Made by a program: the position numbers and the translations under genes. A stretch of 64,000 nucleotides of DNA. Source: Chitinophaga sp. YR573. GTDB lineage: Bacteria; Bacteroidota; Bacteroidia; Chitinophagales; Chitinophagaceae. The DNA lies in contig NZ_FOJF01000003.1 of the NCBI RefSeq assembly GCF_900110995.1, positions 930,001-994,000 on the forward strand, written 5' to 3'. Below, one piece after another: positions 55,209 through 63,731 of this stretch. The notes under the pieces are model-generated. The model saw only the letters and a program-made list of their open reading frames with translations, was not told where the DNA came from and ran no database searches. Positions within the stretch are counted from its first letter, which is position 1. Every line of letters starts with the position of its first letter.

Positions 55209-55300
55209 CTTAAATAAGAAACCCGCTCATAGAGCGGGTTTCTTATTTAAGGTGCCCAGAACTGGAATACTATCCTGCTGGTTATTAATATCTTACAATC
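55209..55300. repeat. Boundary element f: 20-bp-arm terminator plus degenerate tRNA-3'-like sequence
   Basis: Perfect 20-bp arms (CTTAAATAAGAAACCCGCTC and its complement, loop ATA, 55209-55251), then GGTGCCCAGAACTGGAATAC and TTATTAATATC. Upstream at about 55147-55165 is a T-loop-like CTGGAATCGAACC. It is the most diverged copy of the element. Confidence 0.6.
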
Positions 55301-55608
55301 TCGGAATGTCAAATTGCAGTCGCTGTTTTTTAGACAGCGGAAATGTGTGCATATTGTTCGCACTTTTCAACTCTTTTCACCTGTCAGGATAAAGATAGGA
55401 ACATTATACAATGTTACCAATTTATTGGTACTAATAGCGACCGAAAGCATTTGTACATTTTGCTTCAAAGGGATAAAAGTGGGGGTGCAAGTCATTTAAG
55501 GTATTTATAGATCTCCAGGATTGTTTCTGTTTTATTTTTCTTTGTTCCGGCATTGCAATCCATTTACTCCTTTCATTTGCAGGTTGTATTACTCAAACGA
55601 TTGTATTA
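55301..55608. other. Intergenic region, no gene found
   Basis: About 300 bp downstream of element f and of the defence operon's last gene. No convincing gene or terminator for the operon was recognised. Confidence 0.45.
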
Positions 55609-56301
55609 TTAGGGTTGGTTTTGTCTTATTTTTTTTCCCAAGTAGTAAACTGCAACCATACAATATGGTCGGTATTTATTGTCAACCCGATTTAACCATT
55701 TATTTCTTTCTTGTTCTAGCTGTCGAATAAATCCAGCTTTATCATTCTTAAATCTCTTACTTTCAGCTCTTACTTTTTCTTGAACTTCAATATATATTTC
55801 GCTCCGGCCATCTTTTAAAGTCTGCATATTTAAATTTAGAATATCATTGAGTTGTCTGTCAATTTCAGAATTATCATTGATAGAACTAATCTCGCCTTCA
55901 GGATTATATTTAAAAAGAGCTTCATAATTTGGGCGACTAGATGTCGGATTAACTGTCAATTCAAAATTCGCCTTTTTGGTGTCACAAGTTTGAAGCTTTT
56001 TTGGTTTCCCTTCATTTCCAGTACAAGCACCATGTAGGTTTGAATAAGTAAGTTGAAGTTCTGAATGAGTGTCTTGACATAGAAAATGTTCTACTTTCAT
56101 ATCATAACTAACTCTTCCTTCTTTTTCAACTTTTTCAGGTATACGTTTCATACAATAACAACAAATGTGGCCTTGCTCTGATAATAAACTTTGGCGCAAT
56201 TCCTCTTTTGTTTCAAGTGGAATATTATCAAAATTTGAATGCTTTTTTGCTCTATGTTGAAGCAAAGAAGTGGGTTCCGCTATTTTAATTACCTGCTTCA
56301 T
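55609..56301 (-). CDS. ptuB: PtuB-like HNH endonuclease (Septu defence)
   Basis: 230 residues. The HNH/zinc core is visible: Cys47 and Cys50 in GHICCYCMKRIP, KVEHFLCQ (His72), TYSNLHGAC (Asn88, His90) and a later cysteine in LQTCDTKK. This pattern matches the PtuB/TIGR02646 family, the nuclease half of the Septu anti-phage system. The gene overlaps the preceding ATPase by 17 bp, the usual ptuA-ptuB order. It is the last gene of the six-gene defence operon. The name is by motif similarity. Confidence 0.85.
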   Translation of the reverse strand: MKQVIKIAEPTSLLQHRAKKHSNFDNIPLETKEELRQSLLSEQGHICCYCMKRIPEKVEKEGRVSYDMKVEHFLCQDTHSELQLTYSNLHGACTGNEGKPKKLQTCDTKKANFELTVNPTSSRPNYEALFKYNPEGEISSINDNSEIDRQLNDILNLNMQTLKDGRSEIYIEVQEKVRAESKRFKNDKAGFIRQLEQERNKWLNRVDNKYRPYCMVAVYYLGKKIRQNQP

Positions 56302-57781
56302 TTGTATCCTCTTGTAAATAATCTAATTGCGTTTTTGCCCTGATCATTGCTGGGTCATCTTCCCCCAAAATTTCGACAAGCTTAGTGTATTCAGCTTTTG
56401 ATTTCTCCAATTCTTCATCTTCTATTAAATTAAATAAGATACTTAGTGATTTTGCAACTTTCTTGTTTCTTCGTTCTACACCCATCATTTCGTAAAGAAT
56501 AGTGCTAATGTCTCTGCCATAATATTTGGGTGTTACTTTTACAATTTCGCCATCCTCCATGATTTGAACATCACAGCTTGCAGGATCCGCGTTGCTTAAT
56601 AATTGTGGCGAGTGAGTTGTTATTAAAAACTGGCTTGTATTAATTTCATTTATAGTAGCTAATTGATTGATGTTTTCAATAAAATTTCTTTGCCAAGATG
56701 GATGTAAATAAGTATCGGGTTCATCAAACAAAAACAATGTATTTTCATTGTTTACTAATTCAATAAGACCTCTAATAATTATGGCTTGTTGTTCTCCTTC
56801 ACTTAAAACATTAAAAGTTTTTTTACCCCCGTCTTCTTGAATAAAAGAAAACTTTATTTCTGGCGCAAAACCATCAATTGTTAAGGTATTTAAGATTTTA
56901 AAGAAGGTTTTCTCCTCAGTAAAATGCTCTCTGATTTCAAACAGTTTTTCCTGACCCCAAATGGTAATATTTAAAACTTCGTTTTGCCAACCCTCGATAA
57001 CAACATTACCTTTTGATCCATTGGTTAGTGAATTTTCATCAATTAGTAAGGGGGAACCAATGCTATCCAGAAAATCTAAAAATACCTTAACCTCTCCTTT
57101 AGCTCCCCACCAATTTTCCATTTTACCTTTTCCCCACCCTGGTTTCTTTAGTGAGATTTTAATACTTTCAACTCCTTTTATCTTTGCTCTCTGATTTAAA
57201 AATTCGGGAATATCGCCAAACTCATATGACAAAAGAGTAAGTAGAATAATTTCAAATAATGTAGGTTCAAAATAAAAGAAAGGACGATGAATATTTGTGT
57301 TCCCTTTTCTAAAATTAACTGAAAGCATTTCATCATGAGGTAAACAAATTTTCTTCATTATTTCGGCAAGCCCTGAATAATAAATTACAATATTGCTGGG
57401 CAATATCTTTTCAAAATTACCAAAATGCTTTTCAATTTCGTTTTCTCTTTCAATTATTTTATCCGCGGAGAATACTTTGAACATAAGTGGTTCATCTTTC
57501 TCACTTGCAGATATTTCAACTTTTATATATTCTGTTTTGAATTCGCTTGTTGTAGCCGTTTGTTCTAACGTTTCTTCTAACCGTAATTCATATTCTAATT
57601 TGAAGCCGAACTTTGACTGCTTCTTTAAAAAAGCGTCACTAAATATTTGTGCAATGCTTTCAAGTATCGTTGACTTACCCGAACCATTAATGCCAATAAG
57701 AATGGATACATCTTTATGAAAGTTGATACTAAACTCCTTCAACATTTTGTAATTATCTATATATAAAGAAGTAACTCTCAT
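56285..57781 (-). CDS. ptuA: PtuA-like ABC-type ATPase (Septu defence)
   Basis: 498 residues of the AAA_15/SMC-like ATPase class: Walker A GINGSGKST (30-38), signature FNVLSEGEQQA (about 323-332), Walker B FLFDEPDTYLHPS (about 350-362) and the switch histidine in LITTHSPQLLS. No long coiled coil. In Septu, PtuA forms a hexamer that controls PtuB. It starts 5 bp after the ATPase-TOPRIM gene and overlaps ptuB. Sequence is AT-rich like the rest of the operon. Confidence 0.85.
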   Translation of the reverse strand: MRVTSLYIDNYKMLKEFSINFHKDVSILIGINGSGKSTILESIAQIFSDAFLKKQSKFGFKLEYELRLEETLEQTATTSEFKTEYIKVEISASEKDEPLMFKVFSADKIIERENEIEKHFGNFEKILPSNIVIYYSGLAEIMKKICLPHDEMLSVNFRKGNTNIHRPFFYFEPTLFEIILLTLLSYEFGDIPEFLNQRAKIKGVESIKISLKKPGWGKGKMENWWGAKGEVKVFLDFLDSIGSPLLIDENSLTNGSKGNVVIEGWQNEVLNITIWGQEKLFEIREHFTEEKTFFKILNTLTIDGFAPEIKFSFIQEDGGKKTFNVLSEGEQQAIIIRGLIELVNNENTLFLFDEPDTYLHPSWQRNFIENINQLATINEINTSQFLITTHSPQLLSNADPASCDVQIMEDGEIVKVTPKYYGRDISTILYEMMGVERRNKKVAKSLSILFNLIEDEELEKSKAEYTKLVEILGEDDPAMIRAKTQLDYLQEDTNEAGN

Positions 57782-57786
57782 TTCTT

Positions 57787-59472
57787 TTATTTTGTCTTTA
57801 TTTCTAATATTAAGTCAAATACTGATTTGAAGTGTTTGAACTCATTGTCTGGAAACGTGTTGCAATCTCTGTCTAACGCCCTTTTTACATTTTCTTTCGT
57901 TACTATAGTGTTAAGGCTTTTGAATGACCTAAATACATATTTGTTCAATAGAGCCTTACTAAAATAGTCTTCGATGTTAAAGTTATCGTCTCCTCTATAA
58001 AACGGCCTTTTTTGAAACATTGCAACCCAAATTTCACCTTGTTTTCTAAATCTATTATAATTGCCGTTATTAAATTTATTATTATCCCCTCGATCAAAAA
58101 TCTTGTTTATGGAACCCCATCCAGCTTGATCAGCATCAAACAAAGCTATAATGTGTTGCCCTGTTTTTGGTGTGAACTTTTTAGTCATTAGTTTAACGCC
58201 ATCTGCGCCACCACAAGGCAAATATTCAAATTTTAAATTTGCATAACGAGGTTCTGTTTTCTGTAAAACTTCTAAAGCCTTTTTTAAAAAGGTTTCATCT
58301 GATTTACCTTCAATAAGTAAAATGTCATTTTCAGAATTCAAGAATATATTTTGTTCTTGATAGCTCCAAATCCCCTTTGTTAGTTCATGAACGATCTCTT
58401 GCTTTTCTTTTGCCTCTATTTGTGCGTCGTTGTTTGGCTTTTTGGTAAGCATTGTAATATGCTTCAAGTCAAAGTTATGCGTCAAAGTTGGTGAATGTGT
58501 CGTTATTATATTTTCCCTATTAGAATATTTGGTAAGCAGTTTTTGAATTTCTTCTTTTCTTGAAAGATGTATATGGCTATCAGGCTCGTCCAATAAAATC
58601 AAAGAATTTTCATCGCCAACGACTTCTAGTATTAGCATTATCAAGAGAAGTTTTTTTTCTCCTTCACTTAAACATTCAGCATCAAGATTGGTGTTATAGT
58701 TGATTTGAATTTTAGTTATTAGTTTGTCATCTTTCGGCATGAATGACACTGTCAGATAACGAAAAACTTCAATTTCAGTAAGGAAATTTAAACGCGCTTT
58801 AAATGTTGCTAAGTCTATTTCAATAGATTGGTCTTTGTTTGGGTTTAAAGCCAAAATGAAGTTCGTAACAGGATTAGGACTTTTCAGAAAATCATTCAAC
58901 TTGGCTATGTCAAATGTGAATTTAACTGTATTGAAAGTCCTTATACCTAGGGTGTTTTGGCAAAAATTACTGAGATCTGAAAAAACAGAAAAATCATAAA
59001 AATGTAATGTAAGTAAAGCAATGTTCCAATAGTATTTATTGATGTAAACCAAACTTGTGTTTGGAAGTGTTGCTCCACGAATTGCTTTTATGTATTCTTC
59101 GTAAAATGGCCAATAGTATTTATCCCACAACCTACTTTCCTCACCACTATATGAGCTTATTAATTGACTTGGTAAATGTTCTGTTTTCAAATTATCTACA
59201 ATGTCATTTATTTTGAATTTATAAGCGCCATTTTCAAACGTAACTTCTACTTTGTACGAGTCTTTATTATAAACCAATTCATAATTAAAGGGTGGATTAT
59301 ATTTGCGGTCATAAAGTCCAGCAAAGATTCCACTTATTGCTTCAAGAATATTGCTCTTGCCACTTCCATTATTACCAATTAAAACAGTAATTCCTGCTTT
59401 GGTTGAAAAGTCTATTTCAAAACTATCCAGATTTTTGAACCGACTATTTATTCTTAATTTCTGTAACCTCAT
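57787..59472 (-). CDS. ABC-type ATPase fused to TOPRIM nuclease domain (OLD/PARIS-like)
   Basis: 561 residues. ATPase half: Walker A LIGNNGSGKSN (31-41), signature CLSEGEKKLL (about 267-276), Walker B LILLDEPDSHIHLS (about 291-304), switch histidine IITTHSPTLTH. TOPRIM half from about 380: ILLIEGKSDETFL (Glu389), IALFDADQAGWGS (Asp446, Asp448), then NFNIEDYF. This architecture is shared by OLD-family nucleases, GajA and fused PARIS proteins, all anti-phage. Its ATG overlaps the hsdS stop (TAATG), and ptuA starts 5 bp after it, so it sits between a restriction-modification pair and Septu in one operon. Confidence 0.85.
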   Translation of the reverse strand: MRLQKLRINSRFKNLDSFEIDFSTKAGITVLIGNNGSGKSNILEAISGIFAGLYDRKYNPPFNYELVYNKDSYKVEVTFENGAYKFKINDIVDNLKTEHLPSQLISSYSGEESRLWDKYYWPFYEEYIKAIRGATLPNTSLVYINKYYWNIALLTLHFYDFSVFSDLSNFCQNTLGIRTFNTVKFTFDIAKLNDFLKSPNPVTNFILALNPNKDQSIEIDLATFKARLNFLTEIEVFRYLTVSFMPKDDKLITKIQINYNTNLDAECLSEGEKKLLLIMLILEVVGDENSLILLDEPDSHIHLSRKEEIQKLLTKYSNRENIITTHSPTLTHNFDLKHITMLTKKPNNDAQIEAKEKQEIVHELTKGIWSYQEQNIFLNSENDILLIEGKSDETFLKKALEVLQKTEPRYANLKFEYLPCGGADGVKLMTKKFTPKTGQHIIALFDADQAGWGSINKIFDRGDNNKFNNGNYNRFRKQGEIWVAMFQKRPFYRGDDNFNIEDYFSKALLNKYVFRSFKSLNTIVTKENVKRALDRDCNTFPDNEFKHFKSVFDLILEIKTK

Positions 59473-60818
59473 TAGCTAAATATTGCTTTTTCAAAATCAT
59501 GTATTGCTCTATCAATAAAATTTACAGATTTAAATTTTAAGGCTTTAATTTGATTTTTATAATTGGTAATTGTTTTTACAATTTCAGTTTGTAATGTTAA
59601 TGAAGGAACGACTACTTTATAATCTGAAATTATACCCGCATTAAGATTGGGCTGGGCACTCCCGTATGCCATTTTTTTAAGATTATTTGTTTGTGTTTGT
59701 AGAAATTCCCACAAATAATCTGTAAGTACAATTTCATTGTTTATATCAAACAATACGGCACAGGCTTGATTAGTAGCTGCTTTTACTCCGAGTTTAGCTG
59801 TCTTTCCTATTGTAGCTCCATACATTGCAATAGCAATACTCCCTACATCGTAGAGTTTTGCACTGCTAAATTTCAAAGCATCAGATGTGATTTTCTCTTC
59901 GGTATCATAAATTATGTTATTATTTAACTCACCTGTCTTAATCCACGGAATGTTTCCATTTTCAAAATATTCTTTACGGCTTCGAGATGGAGTACCACCA
60001 CTACTAATTTTACACAAATCACTTACGCTGTATTTCCTGAAATTGCTTTCATTTAATGCCACATTACCTTTAATAAAATCCAAGCCCCATTTTTCTAAGT
60101 ATTCAAATTGAACTAATTGAATCCCCTTTTTTAAAATTCCCTCTTCCTCCTTTTCCAATCCTAATTGCTCAAAAAAATAGTTTTCAATTTCACTTTCTAA
60201 CTTGATGGCTTGTTGCTGTAGTTCTGAAGCTTCTCTTACATTTTTGTTATAATCATTTACTATTTTGTTTTGTTCTGAAATAGAAGGTAATGGTATTTTT
60301 TGATTTAAAAATAAATCAATATCCATTCTTTGTCTATTGGTAGTTCCACTACTACAACTTTGAGCAAACTTAATAAACTCTTTAGTTGTAGTTATTAACA
60401 ATAGAAATTGTGGATTAATCCTTTTCTCATTTACCTCAAATAAAGGAAAGTCATTTGTTACAATAGCCCCATCTAAATCATTTGGAATTATTCCAAATGC
60501 TCCATTTCTAGCATCAATTTTTGAAATAATGAATTGTCCTGAGTTTGCTAAATACTGTTTTTTTGTACCAATGTTTATTCCTTGTTCTATATCCCTTAAT
60601 ACAACCCCATTATTATTTATCTTAACGGTTACTCGTTTATAAAATTTGCCATCTTCTATATTTACAATTTGCCTTTTTTTTATTAAAAACTCTCCGATTT
60701 TGGCGAATTCAAATCTATTTGAGTAATCTACTTTAGAATCAAGTAAAGTTTGTACACTCCAATTGTCTAGCTGAATTAGTTCAATAAATTTCAAATATGT
60801 GCTTACTGCTGACTGCAT
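59472..60818 (-). CDS. hsdS: HsdS-like DNA specificity subunit
   Basis: 448 residues with two target-recognition domains each followed by a helical spacer. TRD1 ends with QKIPLPSISEQNKIV and a helical dimer arm (SELQQQAIKLESEIENYFFE). TRD2 (from about 260) holds CKISSGGTPSRSRKEYFENG, IPWIKTGELNNN and KVVVPSLTLQTEIVKT. This is the classic two-half type I/BcgI-like S subunit, reading a bipartite DNA site. It lies 9 bp after the methylase gene. The exact site is not predictable. Confidence 0.92.
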   Translation of the reverse strand: MQSAVSTYLKFIELIQLDNWSVQTLLDSKVDYSNRFEFAKIGEFLIKKRQIVNIEDGKFYKRVTVKINNNGVVLRDIEQGINIGTKKQYLANSGQFIISKIDARNGAFGIIPNDLDGAIVTNDFPLFEVNEKRINPQFLLLITTTKEFIKFAQSCSSGTTNRQRMDIDLFLNQKIPLPSISEQNKIVNDYNKNVREASELQQQAIKLESEIENYFFEQLGLEKEEEGILKKGIQLVQFEYLEKWGLDFIKGNVALNESNFRKYSVSDLCKISSGGTPSRSRKEYFENGNIPWIKTGELNNNIIYDTEEKITSDALKFSSAKLYDVGSIAIAMYGATIGKTAKLGVKAATNQACAVLFDINNEIVLTDYLWEFLQTQTNNLKKMAYGSAQPNLNAGIISDYKVVVPSLTLQTEIVKTITNYKNQIKALKFKSVNFIDRAIHDFEKAIFS

Positions 60819-60827
60819 TAGCTAATG

Positions 60828-63098
60828 TTATTTTCCGTAAAAAACTTCTGGTTCTGAAAAAACGCCTTCCACAACTTTTACCCTACGTATTTCTTTATCT
60901 GCTATTTGATAAGTTATTTCTTCAGCATTTGTTGCCCACAATTTATTTTTCTCACGGAATGTTTTAAATTCCTTCGCTAAAGGCTCCAATTCGTTTTCTA
61001 TTTGTGAACCAGTGCTACTAATACCAGCTTTCTCTACTGCTGCGACTGGTATTTGGTAATTGAATTCTCTTTTTAATTGCATTCTTACTTCATGAAGTAT
61101 ATTATCCTCAATTTCCTTTAGTTCAGCTCTCAATTTTTTCTTTTCTACTGTACTAGGCGTTAGTTTACCCTTCAATTCTAATTTTTTAAGTATTTCATTG
61201 GTTTTAGATTCATATTTTCTACTGATTTCAAGCTTTGCATTTTGGCCTATTTTCTCCCATTGTTCAGCTTCTTCTTTTGTGAATTTTTTAAAGAAAAGTA
61301 AACTTGGTTTTACTGTTGCTCCGCTTGCAATGAAAACATCTTGTGGAATAGATGTAATGAGTAATATTTTAGCTTTACTTTCTATAAAATCTCTTATTTT
61401 TTGCAAGTTGGTATTATTCAAAACACCTTCTGGTAATACTATGCCCATTCTTCCTCCTGGTTTAAGCAGGTTTAAGCATCGTTCTATAAATAAAACTTCA
61501 GTAAGAGTACTCATACTGCCAGTTTCATATAGATCTAATAGGGAATTACCCACATTATCATTTACTTGTCTTAATGCTTCATCGTATGCTGATCCATAAA
61601 TTTTTTGATATTTTTTGATACGCTCAACGTCTGTGAATTTATCCGCTTCCGTAATTTTCAACGTTTTTTCTATTCTGCTACCAAAGGGGGGATTAGTAAG
61701 AATCACATCAAAACGATTTTCAAAAATTCCATTTACATTTAAGAGTCCATCATTATGATGTACTCCTCCATGTCCATCACCGTGCATAATCATATTCATC
61801 TTTGCAGTTCTTGCCATTCTTGGATTTGCATCTGTGCCAAAAATGCAATTATGAGAAAGATGATGGTACCTGCTTTTGTTGTTTTTTATTTCAAATTCTT
61901 CATTTAACTTACTAATTAATCCTTGTACTTTTGTATCGATTTCTTGTTGCTTTTTTAAAGGCAATTTTTCAAATGTTTCGTCAAAATATTTCTCCTTAAT
62001 TACTTTTATTTCATCCTTTATATCTTCGTCAATTTTGTTTCTTACATATTCAAATGCAGTAATTAAGAAGCCTCCACTGCCACAACAAGGATCACAAATT
62101 GTTTCGCCTTCTTGTGGTTCAAGAATATCAACCATATAGTCAACGATTGTTCTTGGCGTGAAAAATTGGCCTAACTCGCCTCTAAATGTTTTACCTAAAA
62201 ACTGCTCAAAGGCTATTCCTTTTACATCATCAGAGGTGTCAGATAAGTTAAATGCTTCAAGCTCTTCAACGATCATTTCAAAGCTATTTCGCTTTATTTT
62301 TATTTGGTCTTTTGGCTCAAAAATGCCATCGTTTTCAAATGCTCTTTTTGTATTATCAAATAAGTATTGCATATAGTCTTGGTCTAAATATGCAACTTCA
62401 TTCTTTAGTTTAGGTCGTATTACTAATTCATAATTTTTCTCGTCCGCTTGAAATTTGGCCTTTGAAAAGATCATCTCTTCTGTTGCGTTTCTTTCATACA
62501 TTATTTTCATGAACAAAATCTTGCTTATTTCGTCAAATGCTGCTTCTGGTGATAACTTATCGTTGTTACGTATGATATTATGACAACGAGTTAAAAGTTT
62601 TGTAAACTCTTCTCTTGTAAATGATTTTGTCTCTTTTATATATTTATCTATTCTTTTATCATCAAATAGAATTTCTGCTTTGGGAATATCAGATAATTTT
62701 TCTATTTTTTTAGGCGCATTATCTTTTTGAATATGAAAGACTTTGGCTTCTTTAAGGTTTACTGCAATAAAGAAATTTGCGTTTATGGTAGATGCGAAAT
62801 TATATCCTATCGAATAGTCGCTTTCCTTTATTTTAATATGTTCTGCCTTACATTCAACAGTGATAATGATTGAAGGAATTAAGTTTTTACTTTTATCTTT
62901 TTCTGAACGCCAAATTGCAATGTCCGCTTTGTACCTTTTTTTAATCTCAATATCCTGTCCTAATTGTTCTAGTGAATATCCATAAATATTTACTAGTCGA
63001 ATAATGAATTCTTGTTTTAATTTTTCTTCCGCTGTATTTGTAACCCATTTATTCTTTAGGGGTGCAAATATCTTATCCCCATTTATTTCTATTTGCAT
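60828..63098 (-). CDS. Nuclease-methylase fusion: HSDR_N-like nuclease domain plus N6-adenine methyltransferase
   Basis: 756 residues. The N-terminal ~150 form a type I restriction R-protein-like nuclease module with YKADIAIWR (Asp59) and ITVECKAEH (Glu82-x-Lys84). A HsdM-type helical domain follows. The methylase core has GQFFTPRTIVDYMVDILEP, the SAM motif ICDPCCGSGGFLI (334-346) and the catalytic DVILTNPPFGS (NPPF at 469-472). The C-terminus is helical. Cutting and methylation in one chain with a separate S subunit recalls BcgI-like type IIB enzymes. No helicase/translocase HsdR gene is present in the window. Confidence 0.9.
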   Translation of the reverse strand: MQIEINGDKIFAPLKNKWVTNTAEEKLKQEFIIRLVNIYGYSLEQLGQDIEIKKRYKADIAIWRSEKDKSKNLIPSIIITVECKAEHIKIKESDYSIGYNFASTINANFFIAVNLKEAKVFHIQKDNAPKKIEKLSDIPKAEILFDDKRIDKYIKETKSFTREEFTKLLTRCHNIIRNNDKLSPEAAFDEISKILFMKIMYERNATEEMIFSKAKFQADEKNYELVIRPKLKNEVAYLDQDYMQYLFDNTKRAFENDGIFEPKDQIKIKRNSFEMIVEELEAFNLSDTSDDVKGIAFEQFLGKTFRGELGQFFTPRTIVDYMVDILEPQEGETICDPCCGSGGFLITAFEYVRNKIDEDIKDEIKVIKEKYFDETFEKLPLKKQQEIDTKVQGLISKLNEEFEIKNNKSRYHHLSHNCIFGTDANPRMARTAKMNMIMHGDGHGGVHHNDGLLNVNGIFENRFDVILTNPPFGSRIEKTLKITEADKFTDVERIKKYQKIYGSAYDEALRQVNDNVGNSLLDLYETGSMSTLTEVLFIERCLNLLKPGGRMGIVLPEGVLNNTNLQKIRDFIESKAKILLITSIPQDVFIASGATVKPSLLFFKKFTKEEAEQWEKIGQNAKLEISRKYESKTNEILKKLELKGKLTPSTVEKKKLRAELKEIEDNILHEVRMQLKREFNYQIPVAAVEKAGISSTGSQIENELEPLAKEFKTFREKNKLWATNAEEITYQIADKEIRRVKVVEGVFSEPEVFYGK

Positions 63099-63100
63099 AA

Positions 63101-63316
63101 TTACTTTGTCGTTTTAGTTGAGTTAATTAACTCTCTTACATCAACTTTTAAGAGTGTAGCAATATTTACAAGATTGTCCATAGAAGGCTGAACTTCATTT
63201 GTACACCAACGAGAAATGGTGGTTTCGTTTTTCCCCAATTCTTCTGCAAGCCATTTGTTAGTCTTACCTTGTTCGGCTAAAACTGCCTTCAGCCTGTTAA
63301 TTGCTTTTTTATTCAT
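63101..63316 (-). CDS. XRE-family helix-turn-helix regulator of the defence operon
   Basis: 71 residues from the ATG at 63316 (MNKKAINRLKAVLAEQGKTN), preferred over upstream starts because the XRE fold begins there. The helix-turn-helix is KWLAEELGKNETTISRWCTN, followed by MDNLVNIATLLKVDVRELI. It resembles the C-like control proteins of restriction-modification systems. It ends 2 bp before the methylase gene, so it heads the operon and probably times its expression, delaying nuclease action until methylation is in place. Confidence 0.9.
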   Translation of the reverse strand: MNKKAINRLKAVLAEQGKTNKWLAEELGKNETTISRWCTNEVQPSMDNLVNIATLLKVDVRELINSTKTTK

Positions 63317-63681
63317 ATTAATCGGCATTAAATGCAAATATATCAACTTTTTAGGTGTAGTCTAGTGAAAAACATTATTCGTTCTACCCCAATTAATTCA
63401 GCCCGTTGTTTCTCCATTTTAGACTGAATAGCATGTTGTCACATTCATATATCGTTTTGTTAGCGTGTAAGTTCACTTTATGGTGAATACTCAGATTGCA
63501 AATGATCTCAATTTTCATTTTGCCATCCTAATTCTTTCATGGCTGCATAAGCATTCAATATCCGACACTGAAATATTTAGAGATATTTATAATCTGGCAG
63601 CAAATTGTCCGAAGTCAAAATGACCGATCTTTTAGAGAATAGAAGAGTGTTCCAATAAACTTTGAAAGGTTAAACCAAAAA
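63317..63681. other. Intergenic region upstream of the defence operon
   Basis: About 365 bp. It must contain the operon promoter on the minus strand. The minus strand at about 63529-63588 reads RILNAYAAMKELGWQNEN and a stop, possibly the tail of a lost gene, but too short to name. Confidence 0.45.
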
Positions 63682-63709
63682 GCCATCTACACTCTGTAGA
63701 TGGCCTAAA
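63682..63709 (-). terminator. Terminator of the gene at the right edge
   Basis: Perfect 10-bp arms GCCATCTACA / TGTAGATGGC with loop CTC (63682-63704); on the minus strand the hairpin is followed by a T-run. Confidence 0.8.
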
Positions 63710-63731
63710 TAAAAATATTGAATTCTTGCTT

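Noticed and set aside
55314..55499. Short plus-strand ORF after element f
   Set aside because: Composition is not protein-like, there is no promoter or family signal, and it overlaps degenerate repeat sequence.
60828..63098. Complete type I restriction system with HsdR
   Set aside because: There are methylase and specificity genes and a nuclease domain, but no DEAD-box helicase/translocase anywhere in the window.
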